From Flavobacterium pectinovorum (GTDB taxonomy: Bacteria > Bacteroidota > Bacteroidia > Flavobacteriales > Flavobacteriaceae), in the NCBI RefSeq assembly GCF_006438875.1, contig NZ_RCZH01000007.1, positions 58,355 through 106,951 on the forward strand: a DNA stretch of 48,597 bases, written 5' to 3'. Both the position numbers and the translations under genes were made by a program. Positions 16,042-25,058 of this stretch are shown in pieces. The notes under the pieces were generated by a model. That model did not search any database, was not told where the DNA came from, and saw only the letters and a program-made list of their open reading frames with translations. Within the stretch, counting starts at the first letter, position 1. Each line of letters begins with the position of its first letter.

Positions 16042-17538
16042 ATGAAAAGAAAATCCATCATTATAATCGTATTAGCTGTCTTTGTAATAGCAGCTATTTC
16101 ATTATTTTTTCTGAACAAAGAAAAAATAATGGAAAAATTTGGCACCTCTTCAGGATATGCCACAAATGGAAAAGCGGCTGAATCATGTGAATGTGAGAAA
16201 AGCTGGTTTCCGCATGATCAAACTCCGGCGCCAAAAGAAGGTGACGGAAGTCCGTTTGATAATGCAAGTACAACAAATTGTGATTTTCACCAATGGTCGT
16301 GGCAAAAGTTTTTGTGGGTTACAAAACCATTGCCAAGCGGAAATCCGTTCTTTTTAGATTCTCTGGATTTAGTTAGTCCGCAAATGGAAGATGTTGCGCC
16401 ACAATTAGGTCTTAAACTTACGTTGAGTTCTATTAATCAAGCTGGTTTTAGTGCTGTTTTGCGTTCTAATCCTAAATTTAATAATGTTGCAGATACGGTT
16501 TATTATTCCATACATATTAATGCGCTGCTAAAAGACAAAGCCGTTTTAATGGCTTCTTTAATCAATAGTGGGAAATTACCTGTTGCTAATTTAGAGACAT
16601 TTCCGGTTGGCGCATTAGAAATAAAAGCTTCCTGGATTAATATCGATGCAATTGCCAAGGCGCAGCAACAAGATTATTTTACAACTAAGGCGGCTGTTCA
16701 AAATAGTAAAGGAAAATATGTTCAAAAAACCGTTGCCTTATTAGGTATGCACGTAGTGGGAGTTGTAAAAAATCATCCTGAATTTATTTGGGCAACTTTC
16801 GAACATAAAGATATGGCGCCAGTTTATGACAAGAAAAATAATTCGGTAACATCTGCAAACGAAATGTTGTTTTACGAAAAAGGAACAAGTACAGGTATAG
16901 ATGGTATTAGATGGATTAATGGTGCAACTTCTCCAGTTGTTGCTAATAAAGCTTTTATTCTATATGAGTATGGAGTACCAAAGAATTTGAATACAGGTGA
17001 ATTTATGGCTACAAGTCAGTCAGAACCTGCTAATTTTAATAATATTGAGGATATCAATAAATGTGTAGCATCTAACTTGAAAGATGTTTTTAGAAATTAT
17101 TTTTACAATGGTTCTATCTGGTTAAATTTTGACGGAGTTTCTTCTGAAAATCAAAAGAAAGCAATTGTAACAAAAAACATTGCAAGTGCGCTTCCGGATT
17201 CGTTAGCCAGAGGTTCAGTTAATTTGGCAAACATTACGATGGAAACTTATACGCAGACTTTTCAAGATGATATACATAAAATTAACAATGGTAATTTGGC
17301 AAATTGCTTTTCTTGTCACAGATCTACAAACTTTGATAAAAAGAGACCAGGAAAATCCCCTTTGTTTTTAAGTCATTTATTTGGAGATTATTTACTATTT
17401 ACCAAACCTCAAGTGACGGCTACTGGTAAGAATGCAAATAATTTAGATAATTCACGTGCGAAACGTATTAAGGAAATAGAAGCATTGAAAACACAACAAC
17501 TTCTAGATTTTATCAATGCAGAAAAGCAAAAAAAATAA
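16042..17538 (+). CDS. Membrane-anchored CxxCH (haem c-type) protein
   Basis: A 498-residue protein. Residues 6-25 form a hydrophobic anchor after a KRK start. A cysteine-bearing segment follows (ESCECEKSWFPH), then FHQWSWQKFLWVTKP. Near the C-terminus is one haem c-binding motif, Cys422-Phe-Ser-Cys425-His426, in NCFSCHRSTNFD. The bulk of the protein (100-400) has no domain I recognise. It is most likely exported, with the haem domain in the periplasm; its redox partner is unknown. It lies between the DUF1842 and RhiA-like genes but is separated from the first by a terminator. Confidence 0.6.
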   Translation: MKRKSIIIIVLAVFVIAAISLFFLNKEKIMEKFGTSSGYATNGKAAESCECEKSWFPHDQTPAPKEGDGSPFDNASTTNCDFHQWSWQKFLWVTKPLPSGNPFFLDSLDLVSPQMEDVAPQLGLKLTLSSINQAGFSAVLRSNPKFNNVADTVYYSIHINALLKDKAVLMASLINSGKLPVANLETFPVGALEIKASWINIDAIAKAQQQDYFTTKAAVQNSKGKYVQKTVALLGMHVVGVVKNHPEFIWATFEHKDMAPVYDKKNNSVTSANEMLFYEKGTSTGIDGIRWINGATSPVVANKAFILYEYGVPKNLNTGEFMATSQSEPANFNNIEDINKCVASNLKDVFRNYFYNGSIWLNFDGVSSENQKKAIVTKNIASALPDSLARGSVNLANITMETYTQTFQDDIHKINNGNLANCFSCHRSTNFDKKRPGKSPLFLSHLFGDYLLFTKPQVTATGKNANNLDNSRAKRIKEIEALKTQQLLDFINAEKQKK

Positions 17539-17614
17539 ACTATGAATATCCAGGAAAGAATGCTGGGCATAATCTGAAAATAAGTACAAACAAACAATAA
17601 AAATATATTAAATC

Positions 17615-18319
17615 ATGTTAAATATGGGAGCATTAAATTCAAGAACTAATTATACTATTTTTTTAAGAAATGAAAGTAGGGATACGAAAAATTTTTGGTT
17701 ATTTTTAGAAAAACCAAATGGACTATCTAATAATGAAATTTATGCAAATTCATCTGTTTATCTTTCTGTTTCCCCAAATGATAGGGGAACAAATACGATC
17801 GTTATTCCGACTAAATATTCTTTGGGAGCAGGTGCATCAAGTAAAGCAGTAGGTTTGGGCGTTCAAATTGACTCAAATGTTGTCGTAGATGCTGAATTAA
17901 AACAAACCTGGGAAGCTCATTATGCGAGTACACCTCCTAAGCAAGGAGCAAATCTGAATTTGGTACAAGGTCAAGGAAGCCCGGATAACAGTATAGTTTT
18001 ATTATCTAATTCATTTGATAAAGCTAAAAATGAAAGTGACAATTGGTACAGTAATGCTAGCTTTGGTATTCAGACACAAAATGGATTTTTGGGAGTTACT
18101 TGGTCTCCATATCCAAATGAACAATGCCTAATTACTCCAAATCTTTCATTTTATATCGCTACCGGTTCTTTTAAAAGTAATGAACTTGCTGATCTTGCAA
18201 CAATTTCCGGACAATCTGCAAAAGTTGAATTAAGGGATTTTAAAAATTTCGAGGTTACTGTTACCTTAAATAGTAGAGGACAATGGATGGTGCAGCCGGG
18301 ACGAGTACAGGAAATTTAG
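17615..18319 (+). CDS. RhiA-like protein
   Basis: A 234-residue protein with no signal peptide. The N-terminal NYTIFLRNESRDTKNFWLF and the C-terminal pattern LITPNLSFYIATGSFKSNELADL...VELRDFKNFEVTVTLNSRGQWMV resemble RhiA, the rhizosphere-expressed, quorum-sensing-controlled protein of Rhizobium leguminosarum. The match is from memory and moderate. A beta-sandwich fold is likely. A start at the second ATG (17624) is equally possible. It is 76 bases downstream of the haem protein gene and is followed by two terminators. Confidence 0.45.
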   Translation: MLNMGALNSRTNYTIFLRNESRDTKNFWLFLEKPNGLSNNEIYANSSVYLSVSPNDRGTNTIVIPTKYSLGAGASSKAVGLGVQIDSNVVVDAELKQTWEAHYASTPPKQGANLNLVQGQGSPDNSIVLLSNSFDKAKNESDNWYSNASFGIQTQNGFLGVTWSPYPNEQCLITPNLSFYIATGSFKSNELADLATISGQSAKVELRDFKNFEVTVTLNSRGQWMVQPGRVQEI

Positions 18320-18344
18320 AAGGACTACATATAATGTAGTCCTT
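18320..18344 (+). terminator. Terminator after the RhiA-like gene
   Basis: An 11-bp perfect stem AAGGACTACAT / ATGTAGTCCTT with a 3-nt loop, directly after the stop codon. Confidence 0.7.
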
Positions 18345-18401
18345 TATAAATAAAATCTAAACACAATCATACATTGATTGTTGTTCGGAGTAAATTCAAA
18401 A

Positions 18402-18434
18402 AAAAATCCGAAGTAAATTTTACTTCGGATTTTT
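18402..18434. terminator. Bidirectional terminator
   Basis: A 16-bp perfect inverted repeat around TCCGAAGTAAA with A- and T-runs on its two sides, 3 bases from the stop of the minus-strand gene at 18437. Confidence 0.8.
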
Positions 18435-18436
18435 CT

Positions 18437-19096
18437 TTATCGTTTATCTTCTTTAGAATAATTAGAAGGTCCATTAATATCAATTGAATGTCCTAAAAAA
18501 TGGGGCTCCCGATTTCTTAAAACATCAAAAAAGGATTTAAAAACAGAAAGATACTCTCTAAAACAAACATATTTGTAACCAAGATATTCTCCTTTATTAG
18601 CAGAATATCCAACAGATTTTATTCCGAGTTTTTGTCCGATATAAATGGCACGGTTTAAATGATATTCCTGAGATATTAAAGTCGCTTTTTTGATATTAAA
18701 AATATGTTTGGCGCGATACATTGTTGAGTAAGTGTCGAAACCTGCATAGTCAATGAATATTTTAGTTGTATCAACTCCATTTCTAAAACAGTAATTTTTC
18801 ATCACCGTTAGTTCGTCATGTTCGTCATTTCCGTTATCTCCTGAAAGCAAGATTTTGTTTATACGTTTTGATTTATACAATAGAATTCCCGCATCCAATC
18901 GATCTTTTAGATATTTGCTTGGTTGATCTCCATTAATTCCTGCACCAAAAATAATTCCGACATCATTTTTCGGGAACTTTTTAAGGGAATAATTAATGTG
19001 TTTTTTGGTTGTAGATTTTACGTATAGATTTACAGAAACAATTGCAATTAATCCAATAATTGCAAGGTAAATGAAGATTTTTAAATATTTTTTCAA
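18437..19096 (-). CDS. SanA/YdcF-like (DUF218) membrane-anchored protein
   Basis: A 219-residue protein with one N-terminal membrane helix (about 7-25). The DUF218 core follows: VGIIFGAGINGDQPSKYLKDRLDAGILLYKS, KILLSGDN, YSTMYRAKHIF and ATLISQEYHLNRAIYIGQKLGI. E. coli SanA affects envelope permeability to vancomycin; the enzymatic role of the fold is not settled. The start codon is TTG at 19096, because no ATG lies between it and the upstream in-frame stop. Confidence 0.85.
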   Translation of the reverse strand: MKKYLKIFIYLAIIGLIAIVSVNLYVKSTTKKHINYSLKKFPKNDVGIIFGAGINGDQPSKYLKDRLDAGILLYKSKRINKILLSGDNGNDEHDELTVMKNYCFRNGVDTTKIFIDYAGFDTYSTMYRAKHIFNIKKATLISQEYHLNRAIYIGQKLGIKSVGYSANKGEYLGYKYVCFREYLSVFKSFFDVLRNREPHFLGHSIDINGPSNYSKEDKR

Positions 19097-19170
19097 AATG
19101 TGTTTTTGTAAGATTAAGATTTAAAAGTGGTGAAGATAAATAACATTTGTTTATAGTCAAAATCAAATAA

Positions 19171-19200
19171 AAAAACCGAAGCTAAAATAGTTCGGTTTTT
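19171..19200 (-). terminator. Terminator of the lipoprotein gene
   Basis: AAAAACCGAA / TTCGGTTTTT stem just past the stop at 19223 on the minus strand. Confidence 0.75.
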
Positions 19201-19222
19201 ATTATCTCATTTCATTTAAGTT

Positions 19223-19798
19223 CTATTTCTCTTGTAATATATTATACAATTTCTTGTAATCGCCTTTTTGTCCAAATTGATCTGTATTAACTTTAGTTCC
19301 TACAATTCTGTTTTGCTTACAACCAAAGCATATTTTAGCAATACCAACAATTTTGTTTTCCTTTTTAAAAACTAAAATATCCCGATAGATAGCCATACAA
19401 GCATATTGTTCCGACATATTGAATTGTTTAAATCTAAAAATATCTTTTATCTTTTCGATTTTATTTTTGAATATTTTTTGTTTTTTAAATCCAATATCTT
19501 CAATATAGGACAGAAATGCTATGTCATCTATTGATTTTGGAGGGGTATTTTGCATAATAATTGAAATTAAACGCTCTTCTTTTTGAGTTTTTTTGTTTTT
19601 ATCCCAAGTATTCATTATCCATTCTTCGCTTAGATCAATATTATAATACTCAATTTCATCAAAATCAAAATAATAATTGCCATTAGTAATTTCTTTAACT
19701 AATTCGAGTTTTTTCTTTTGTGGTTTTATGGGATCATTCTTTTTCTCATTACAACTCAAAAGTAAAATCAGAATATTTAATATTATAATTTTCTTCAT
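19223..19798 (-). CDS. Lipoprotein of unknown function
   Basis: A 191-residue protein with a lipoprotein signal ending LILLLSC (Cys16). The mature part is lysine-rich, with a CFGCK pair near the C-terminus. No family recognised. It starts only 2 bases after the M3 peptidase stop, so the two are probably co-transcribed. Confidence 0.7.
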   Translation of the reverse strand: MKKIIILNILILLLSCNEKKNDPIKPQKKKLELVKEITNGNYYFDFDEIEYYNIDLSEEWIMNTWDKNKKTQKEERLISIIMQNTPPKSIDDIAFLSYIEDIGFKKQKIFKNKIEKIKDIFRFKQFNMSEQYACMAIYRDILVFKKENKIVGIAKICFGCKQNRIVGTKVNTDQFGQKGDYKKLYNILQEK

Positions 19799-19799
19799 C

Positions 19800-21827
19800 T
19801 TAAAGAAGTCCCGCTCTCTTCAATAAAGCTTCCGGTTTTGGTTCCTGACCTCTAAAGCGTTTGTACAAAATCATCGGATGTTCAGTTCCCCCTTTTGAAA
19901 GTACATTATCTTTGAATTTTGTTGCTACTTCGTGATTGAAAATACCGTTTTCCTGAAAATATTCAAAAGCATCAGCGTCCAGAACTTCAGCCCATTTGTA
20001 ACTGTAATATCCAGAAGAATATCCGCCTTGAAAGATGTGTGAAAAAGCAGTACTCATTGCATTTTCTTTTACATCAGGATATAATTGTGTGTTGGCAAAT
20101 TGTTCTGTTTCGAAAGCTTTAAGATCTGTAATGTTTGTAGGATCTTGTCCGTGCCAAGCCATATCTAAAAGTCCAAAACTTAACTGACGCAAAGTTGCTA
20201 ATCCTTCCTGAAAACTGGCACTTTCTTTAATTTTCTGAACATATTCAATCGGGATAATTTCTCCCGTTTCGTAATGATTCGCAAACAAAGCCAAAGCTTC
20301 TGGTTCGTAACACCAGTTTTCCATAATTTGACTTGGTAATTCTACAAAATCCCAAAAAACAGAAGTTCCGGATAAACTCGGGTAAACAGTATTCGCCAAC
20401 ATTCCGTGTAAACCATGACCAAATTCGTGGAATAAAGTCGTAACCTCATTAAAAGTCAATAAAGATGGTTTCGTTTCTGTTGGTTTGGTAAAGTTACAAA
20501 CGTTCGAAATATGTGGTCTTTCATTAACGCCGTCTTTTTTATATTGATGTTTGAATGAAGTCATCCAGGCACCGTTTCTTTTTCCTTTTCTTGGGAAAAA
20601 ATCAGCGTAGAAAATTGAAACCAAATTACCATCAGCATCAGTTACTTCATAAGTCGTAACTTCTTCGTGGTATTTGTCAATGTCAAAAACTTCTATAAAA
20701 TTTAATCCGTATAGTTTTTTGGCAACCGTAAAAGCGCCGTTCAGTACTTTTTCTAATTGAAAATAAGGTTTCAGTTTTTCATCGTCTAAATTAAAAAGCT
20801 TTTGTTTTAATTTTTCAGAATAATAAGCACCGTCCCATTTTTCCAATTGTTCGATTCCGTCTAAATCTTTTGCGAAAGCAGTTAATTCAGCAAATTCTTT
20901 TTGAGCTGCGGGTTTTGCTTTTGCTAATAAATCATTCAGGAAAGAGAAAACTTTCTCCGGACTTTCGGCCATTCTTTCTTCCAAAACAAAATTTGCATGT
21001 GTTTTATAACCTAACAAATTAGCTCTTTCGAAACGTAATTTGGCAATTTTCAAGACATTTTCCTGATTGTCGAATTCGTTATTTTGAAAAGCTTTTGCAC
21101 CAAAAGCAATTGCCATTTTTTTACGCAATTCGCGATTGTCTGCATAAGTCAAAAACGGAACATAACTAGGATGATCTAAAGTGAAAATCCAACCTTCTTT
21201 TTCTTTGCCTTTTGCTAATAAGCGTGCCGCTTCGATTGTTCCTTCGGGTAAACCGGATAAATCTTTCTCGTCAGTCAAATGCAATTCGAAAGCATTTGTT
21301 TCTGCCAAAACATTCTCGCCAAATTGTAAACTCAGCTTTGATAATTCTTTGTCGATTTCGCGTAATTTATCTTTTTTGTCTTCCGCTAAATTCGCTCCGT
21401 TTCTGGAAAAGCTTTTATATTTTTTATCTAATAAAGTTGTTTGCTCCGGATTTAGATTCAGACTTTCTTTTTGATCGTAAACCGTTTTTATTTTGGCAAA
21501 TAAAGCAGCATTCAAAGTAATGTCATTTCCGAACTCTGAAAGTAAAGGTGAAACTTCCTGAGCGATTTTTTGCATTTCGTCATTCGTTTCCGCCGAATTC
21601 AAATTGAAGAAAACACTCGAAAGACGATCTAGAATATCTCCTGAGAAATCCATTGCTACGACAGTATTTTCAAAAGTTGGTGCTTCAGTATTGTTTACTA
21701 TAGCATCGATTTCGGCTTTAGCCAAAGCAATTCCTTCCTGAAAAGCAGGAAAATAATCTTCGATTTTAATTTGCGAAAAAGGCGCAGTGTTATGTTTGGT
21801 TGTGAATTTTGAAAGTAAAACGTTCAT
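19800..21827 (-). CDS. M3 family metallopeptidase (Dcp/oligopeptidase A type)
   Basis: A 675-residue zinc peptidase. The zinc motif HEFGH is at 467-471 within TLFHEFGHGLHGML. The third ligand should be the glutamate in the FVELPSQIMENW helix about 25 residues later. The length and the absence of a signal peptide fit cytoplasmic peptidyl-dipeptidase Dcp or oligopeptidase A, which degrade short peptides. The C-terminal YKRFRGQEPKPEALLKRAGLL is typical of Dcp. Upstream 21828-22057 shows no clear promoter. Confidence 0.93.
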   Translation of the reverse strand: MNVLLSKFTTKHNTAPFSQIKIEDYFPAFQEGIALAKAEIDAIVNNTEAPTFENTVVAMDFSGDILDRLSSVFFNLNSAETNDEMQKIAQEVSPLLSEFGNDITLNAALFAKIKTVYDQKESLNLNPEQTTLLDKKYKSFSRNGANLAEDKKDKLREIDKELSKLSLQFGENVLAETNAFELHLTDEKDLSGLPEGTIEAARLLAKGKEKEGWIFTLDHPSYVPFLTYADNRELRKKMAIAFGAKAFQNNEFDNQENVLKIAKLRFERANLLGYKTHANFVLEERMAESPEKVFSFLNDLLAKAKPAAQKEFAELTAFAKDLDGIEQLEKWDGAYYSEKLKQKLFNLDDEKLKPYFQLEKVLNGAFTVAKKLYGLNFIEVFDIDKYHEEVTTYEVTDADGNLVSIFYADFFPRKGKRNGAWMTSFKHQYKKDGVNERPHISNVCNFTKPTETKPSLLTFNEVTTLFHEFGHGLHGMLANTVYPSLSGTSVFWDFVELPSQIMENWCYEPEALALFANHYETGEIIPIEYVQKIKESASFQEGLATLRQLSFGLLDMAWHGQDPTNITDLKAFETEQFANTQLYPDVKENAMSTAFSHIFQGGYSSGYYSYKWAEVLDADAFEYFQENGIFNHEVATKFKDNVLSKGGTEHPMILYKRFRGQEPKPEALLKRAGLL

Positions 21828-22057
21828 GTATGATATAATTATTTTATTAATTGAAGCCGAAATTTTTGAATTCCAAAGATAGCAATTTAAAAAATCTTCC
21901 CGTCAAAACAAGATGGATTGTCTGTATAAAAGCCTTACTAAATTGTGTTATATATATGTTATTTATTTTTATACTGGTTTTAAAAATCTTAAATTGTACA
22001 AATTAGGATTAGAAATATAAGATACTAATCAGAAATAATTGTAAAAAAAAGAAAACG

Positions 22058-22726
22058 ATGAATTATCAAATTGTAATAAAGAGAATCGATACTGTTAATG
22101 AAGTTGAAGGATATTGGTCTGATGAAGATTTTGTCCAGTTACTAGAAAAATTCAATTATCCGGATGGGGCAACAGCAGAGAAATCGAGTTTACCGGAATT
22201 ATTAGAAATGGCTATTTCGGATTACGAACCAAATGAAGCTGCCGAAATTGTCTTGAAATACAAATTCCCTGATAGATTAAATGACGGGCAAGTTGAGCAA
22301 ATAGCACACAATATGTTAATCGATAAAGTTTGCGAGGAATATCCTGAAATAGACATGCAAGGCACTTTGTTTCATGTTAATCAGTTGCTTTTTAAAGCTT
22401 ACAACGGAAAATTCCCGAATGCAAAAGCTTCTATTGTTCATTTTTCATTAACTCCAATTGATGGAGAAACGCAAAAATTGACAGCCGAAAACGTATTGAA
22501 ATTATTGAACGGAGGTTTGTCTGATAGAAACCTTATTAAAAGATTGTTCGAAAATCAAATGTCCCAAAATATTCCATTTCCTGAAGCGGAAGGTATTGTT
22601 TGGGAATTGAGAACAAAAGACGATGTAAATTACAATCTGGTTACTTCAGAAAACTGGATAAATAAAGAAGATATAACGCAATATGAATTTGAATCTGTTC
22701 TGGAGGATATTGAAGAGGAAGCGTAA
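22058..22726 (+). CDS. Hypothetical acidic cytoplasmic protein
   Basis: A 222-residue soluble protein with many acidic residues and an acidic C-terminus (VLEDIEEEA). It is helix-rich and has no signal, membrane segment or cysteine motif beyond a single Cys. I do not recognise the family. It is convergent with purE and ends at a large inverted repeat that can act as terminator. Confidence 0.75.
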   Translation: MNYQIVIKRIDTVNEVEGYWSDEDFVQLLEKFNYPDGATAEKSSLPELLEMAISDYEPNEAAEIVLKYKFPDRLNDGQVEQIAHNMLIDKVCEEYPEIDMQGTLFHVNQLLFKAYNGKFPNAKASIVHFSLTPIDGETQKLTAENVLKLLNGGLSDRNLIKRLFENQMSQNIPFPEAEGIVWELRTKDDVNYNLVTSENWINKEDITQYEFESVLEDIEEEA

Positions 22727-22737
22727 TTTTCGTTTTC

Positions 22738-22794
22738 AGTTTTCAGTTTTGAGTCGCAGTTTATACTGAAAACTGCGACTCAAAACTGAAAACT
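22738..22794. repeat. 25-bp perfect inverted repeat of the GTCGCAGTTT family
   Basis: Arms at 22738-22762 and 22770-22794 are exact complements with a 7-nt loop. It lies between convergent genes and overlaps the purE stop codon, so it probably ends both transcripts. Related words (AGTCGCAGTTT, GCGACTGAAAAC) occur at 23611-23639 and 32120-32200. Confidence 0.75.
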
Positions 22795-23275
22795 ATTTCA
22801 ATCCTTCAGCTGCTTTATTAACCGCTGCTTTCAATTCTTCTTTATAAGCAATAATCGTATCAAGCACTTTTTTATCATGACTTCCGATGATTTGCGCTGC
22901 AAGGATTCCAGCATTTTTTGCTCCGTTTAAAGCTACAGTTGCAACCGGAACTCCGCCTGGCATTTGTAGAATCGACAAAACCGAATCCCAACCGTCAATA
23001 GAATTGCTTGATTTTACAGGAACCCCAATTACAGGAAGCGGTGACATCGAAGCAACCATTCCCGGTAAATGTGCAGCTCCTCCGGCTCCGGCAATAATTA
23101 CCGAGATTCCGCGAGTATGTGCATTTTTACTGAAATCGAATAATTTCTCAGGCGTTCTGTGTGCCGAAACGATATCTACTTCGGTTTCGATATTAAATTG
23201 TTTTAGTATGTCGATGGCATCCTGCATGACTGGCATGTCTGAGATACTTCCCATTATAATGGCTACTTTGCTCAT
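22793..23275 (-). CDS. purE: N5-carboxyaminoimidazole ribonucleotide mutase
   Basis: A 160-residue class I PurE. It converts N5-CAIR to CAIR in purine synthesis. Visible motifs: MGSISDMPVM (8-17) for phosphate binding, SAHRTPE with His39-Arg40, and IIAGAGGAAHLPGM. It acts directly after PurK, whose gene lies upstream on the same strand, with one small gene in between. Confidence 0.96.
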   Translation of the reverse strand: MSKVAIIMGSISDMPVMQDAIDILKQFNIETEVDIVSAHRTPEKLFDFSKNAHTRGISVIIAGAGGAAHLPGMVASMSPLPVIGVPVKSSNSIDGWDSVLSILQMPGGVPVATVALNGAKNAGILAAQIIGSHDKKVLDTIIAYKEELKAAVNKAAEGLK

Positions 23276-23296
23276 GTTTTTTGTTTATTTTGTTTC

Positions 23297-23621
23297 AAGT
23301 TTCAGGTTTTCGCTGTGACTGAAAAGTTATTTTGTTTAAAGACGTTTTAATAATTTATAAATCAAAAATGTAATTACTAAAATGGATGCAATAGAAAACA
23401 ATGTCAATATTGTAAATGAAAGGAAGCTTTTTATTCGCTCACCTAAATATTCATTTTTATCAGTAAATCTTTCAAAATGAATTTTAAACAGATTTGATGG
23501 GTCAGATAAATTTAAAAGATTGCTTACTAATTCTATAAATTCCATTTTAATTATATTGATTAAATCAAGATTAAAAACTGGTTTCTTGTTTTTTTTAAGT
23601 TTCAGGTTTCCGCTGTGACTG
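23297..23621. repeat. Pair of 25-nt direct repeats flanking a small gene between purE and purK
   Basis: Copies at 23297-23321 and 23597-23621 start AAGTTTCAGGTTT and end GCTGTGACTG, with one mismatch, exactly 300 bases apart. The small membrane-protein gene at 23336-23545 lies between them. Confidence 0.7.
23336..23545 (-). CDS. Small single-span membrane protein between purE and purK
   Basis: A 69-residue protein with an amphipathic N-terminal part (MEFIELVSNLLNLSDPSNLF) and one hydrophobic helix (about 44-65) followed by KLLKRL. Family unknown. It interrupts the usual purE-purK pair and is bracketed by two direct repeats, which suggests it came in or was moved with them. Confidence 0.55.
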   Translation of the reverse strand: MEFIELVSNLLNLSDPSNLFKIHFERFTDKNEYLGERIKSFLSFTILTLFSIASILVITFLIYKLLKRL

Positions 23622-23638
23622 TAAACTGCGACTGAAAA

Positions 23639-24787
23639 CTATATACTTATTACTTTAATAGTATTCTTAACCTGCTCTGCAATTCTTCTTGCTTCTGCCA
23701 TATCTTCATTTACGATTGTAACGTGACCCATTTTTCTGAAAGGACGTGTTTGTTTTTTACCATAAATATGTGGTGTAACGCCATTCCAACCTAAAATAGT
23801 TTCGATATTTTCATAAACAACATCTCCGGAAAAACCTTCGGCACCAACTAAATTTACCATAATTCCGGCAACTTTACTATCTGTATTTCCTAACGGAAGA
23901 TCTAGAATCGCGCGCAAATGATTTTCGAATTGTGAAGTATAACTTGCTTCGATAGAATAATGACCCGAATTGTGTGGGCGGGGAGCAACTTCATTTACCA
24001 AAATTTCATCGTCATTGGTTTGGAACATTTCAACTGCTAAAAGTCCAACGTGATTAAATTTCTCCGAAACATTCAAAGCAATTGCTCTGGCTTTTTCGGC
24101 AACTTTATCATCAATTCTGGCAGGACAAATTACATATTCTACCTGATTGGCTTCAGGATGAAATTCCATTTCTACAACCGGATACGTTTTAATTTCTCCA
24201 GATGGATTTCTGCAAACAATAACTGCCAATTCATTTTTGAACGGAATCATTGTTTCTGCAATACATTCTACATTTGGTAAAGCATCCAGATCAGAAGCCT
24301 GACGAATTACTTTTACACCATTTCCGTCGTAACCAAATTCAGTGCATTTCCATACAAAAGGTAATTTGAGATCGCTGATTTTAGATTTTAAACTTTCTAA
24401 ATTTTCAAATCTTTCAAATGGTGCAGTCGGGATATTATTATCTGCGTAAAATTGTTTTTGGATTCCTTTATTCTGAATTCCTTTTAAGGTTTTTGGAGAA
24501 GGATATATTTTTAAACCTTCTTTTTCTAATTGGGTTAGCGCTTCAAGATTAACCAATTCGATTTCAAAAGTCAGAACATCAACTTGTTTTCCAAAATTAT
24601 AAACCGTTTCATAATCCATTAAATCACCCTGAAAGAATTTATTACAGGCAATTTTACTCGGAGCTTCATCACTCGGATCTAAAACATAAGTTTGTATATC
24701 AAATTTTCTGGTGTCGAATAAAAGCATTTTGCCCAATTGTCCGCCACCTAATATTCCTAATTTAAAATCAGAAGAAAAATAATTCAT
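23639..24787 (-). CDS. purK: N5-carboxyaminoimidazole ribonucleotide synthase
   Basis: A 382-residue ATP-grasp enzyme that carboxylates AIR to N5-CAIR with ATP and bicarbonate. The N-terminus, FKLGILGGGQLGKML, is the standard PurK start. Later blocks are PFVWKCTEFGYDGNGVKV (ATP-grasp), LAVEMF, and NEVAPRPHNSGHYSIEA. I start it at the ATG at 24787. The frame stays open upstream to 24964, but that part is translated repeat DNA with no PurK similarity. Confidence 0.95.
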   Translation of the reverse strand: MNYFSSDFKLGILGGGQLGKMLLFDTRKFDIQTYVLDPSDEAPSKIACNKFFQGDLMDYETVYNFGKQVDVLTFEIELVNLEALTQLEKEGLKIYPSPKTLKGIQNKGIQKQFYADNNIPTAPFERFENLESLKSKISDLKLPFVWKCTEFGYDGNGVKVIRQASDLDALPNVECIAETMIPFKNELAVIVCRNPSGEIKTYPVVEMEFHPEANQVEYVICPARIDDKVAEKARAIALNVSEKFNHVGLLAVEMFQTNDDEILVNEVAPRPHNSGHYSIEASYTSQFENHLRAILDLPLGNTDSKVAGIMVNLVGAEGFSGDVVYENIETILGWNGVTPHIYGKKQTRPFRKMGHVTIVNEDMAEARRIAEQVKNTIKVISI

Positions 24788-24829
24788 TGTAGTTGTGTTT
24801 TTGCAAAGATACTTTTTAATCTTTTTTTT

Positions 24830-24915
24830 GCCATGAATTTCGTGAATTTCATGATTTTTTTCCAATTTCAATTTTAAACACAATACAATTAGTGAAAATT
24901 TGTGGAATTCGTGGC
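24830..24915. repeat. Inverted repeat of the CCACGAATT family, copy 2
   Basis: Arms at 24830-24857 and 24887-24915 belong to the same family as the repeat at 11764-11845. To the right, 24951-24990 holds a second word type, CGCAAAG, three times. The rest of the 24788-25058 gap has no gene. Confidence 0.55.
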
Positions 24916-25058
24916 GAACTTTTTTTAAATCTGTGGCTAAAAAAATTAACCGCAGAGGCCGCAAAGTCTTTTCGCAAAGTTCGCAAAGCTTGATTGGAGT
25001 TTTTGGCTAAAATTCAGCAATAAGTTCACAAAGCTATACGTGTAAATTTGTGGCAAGA

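Noticed and set aside
24788..24964. Upstream extension of the purK reading frame by 59 codons
   Set aside because: The added residues come from the CCACGAATT repeat and have no PurK similarity; the standard PurK N-terminus starts at 24787.
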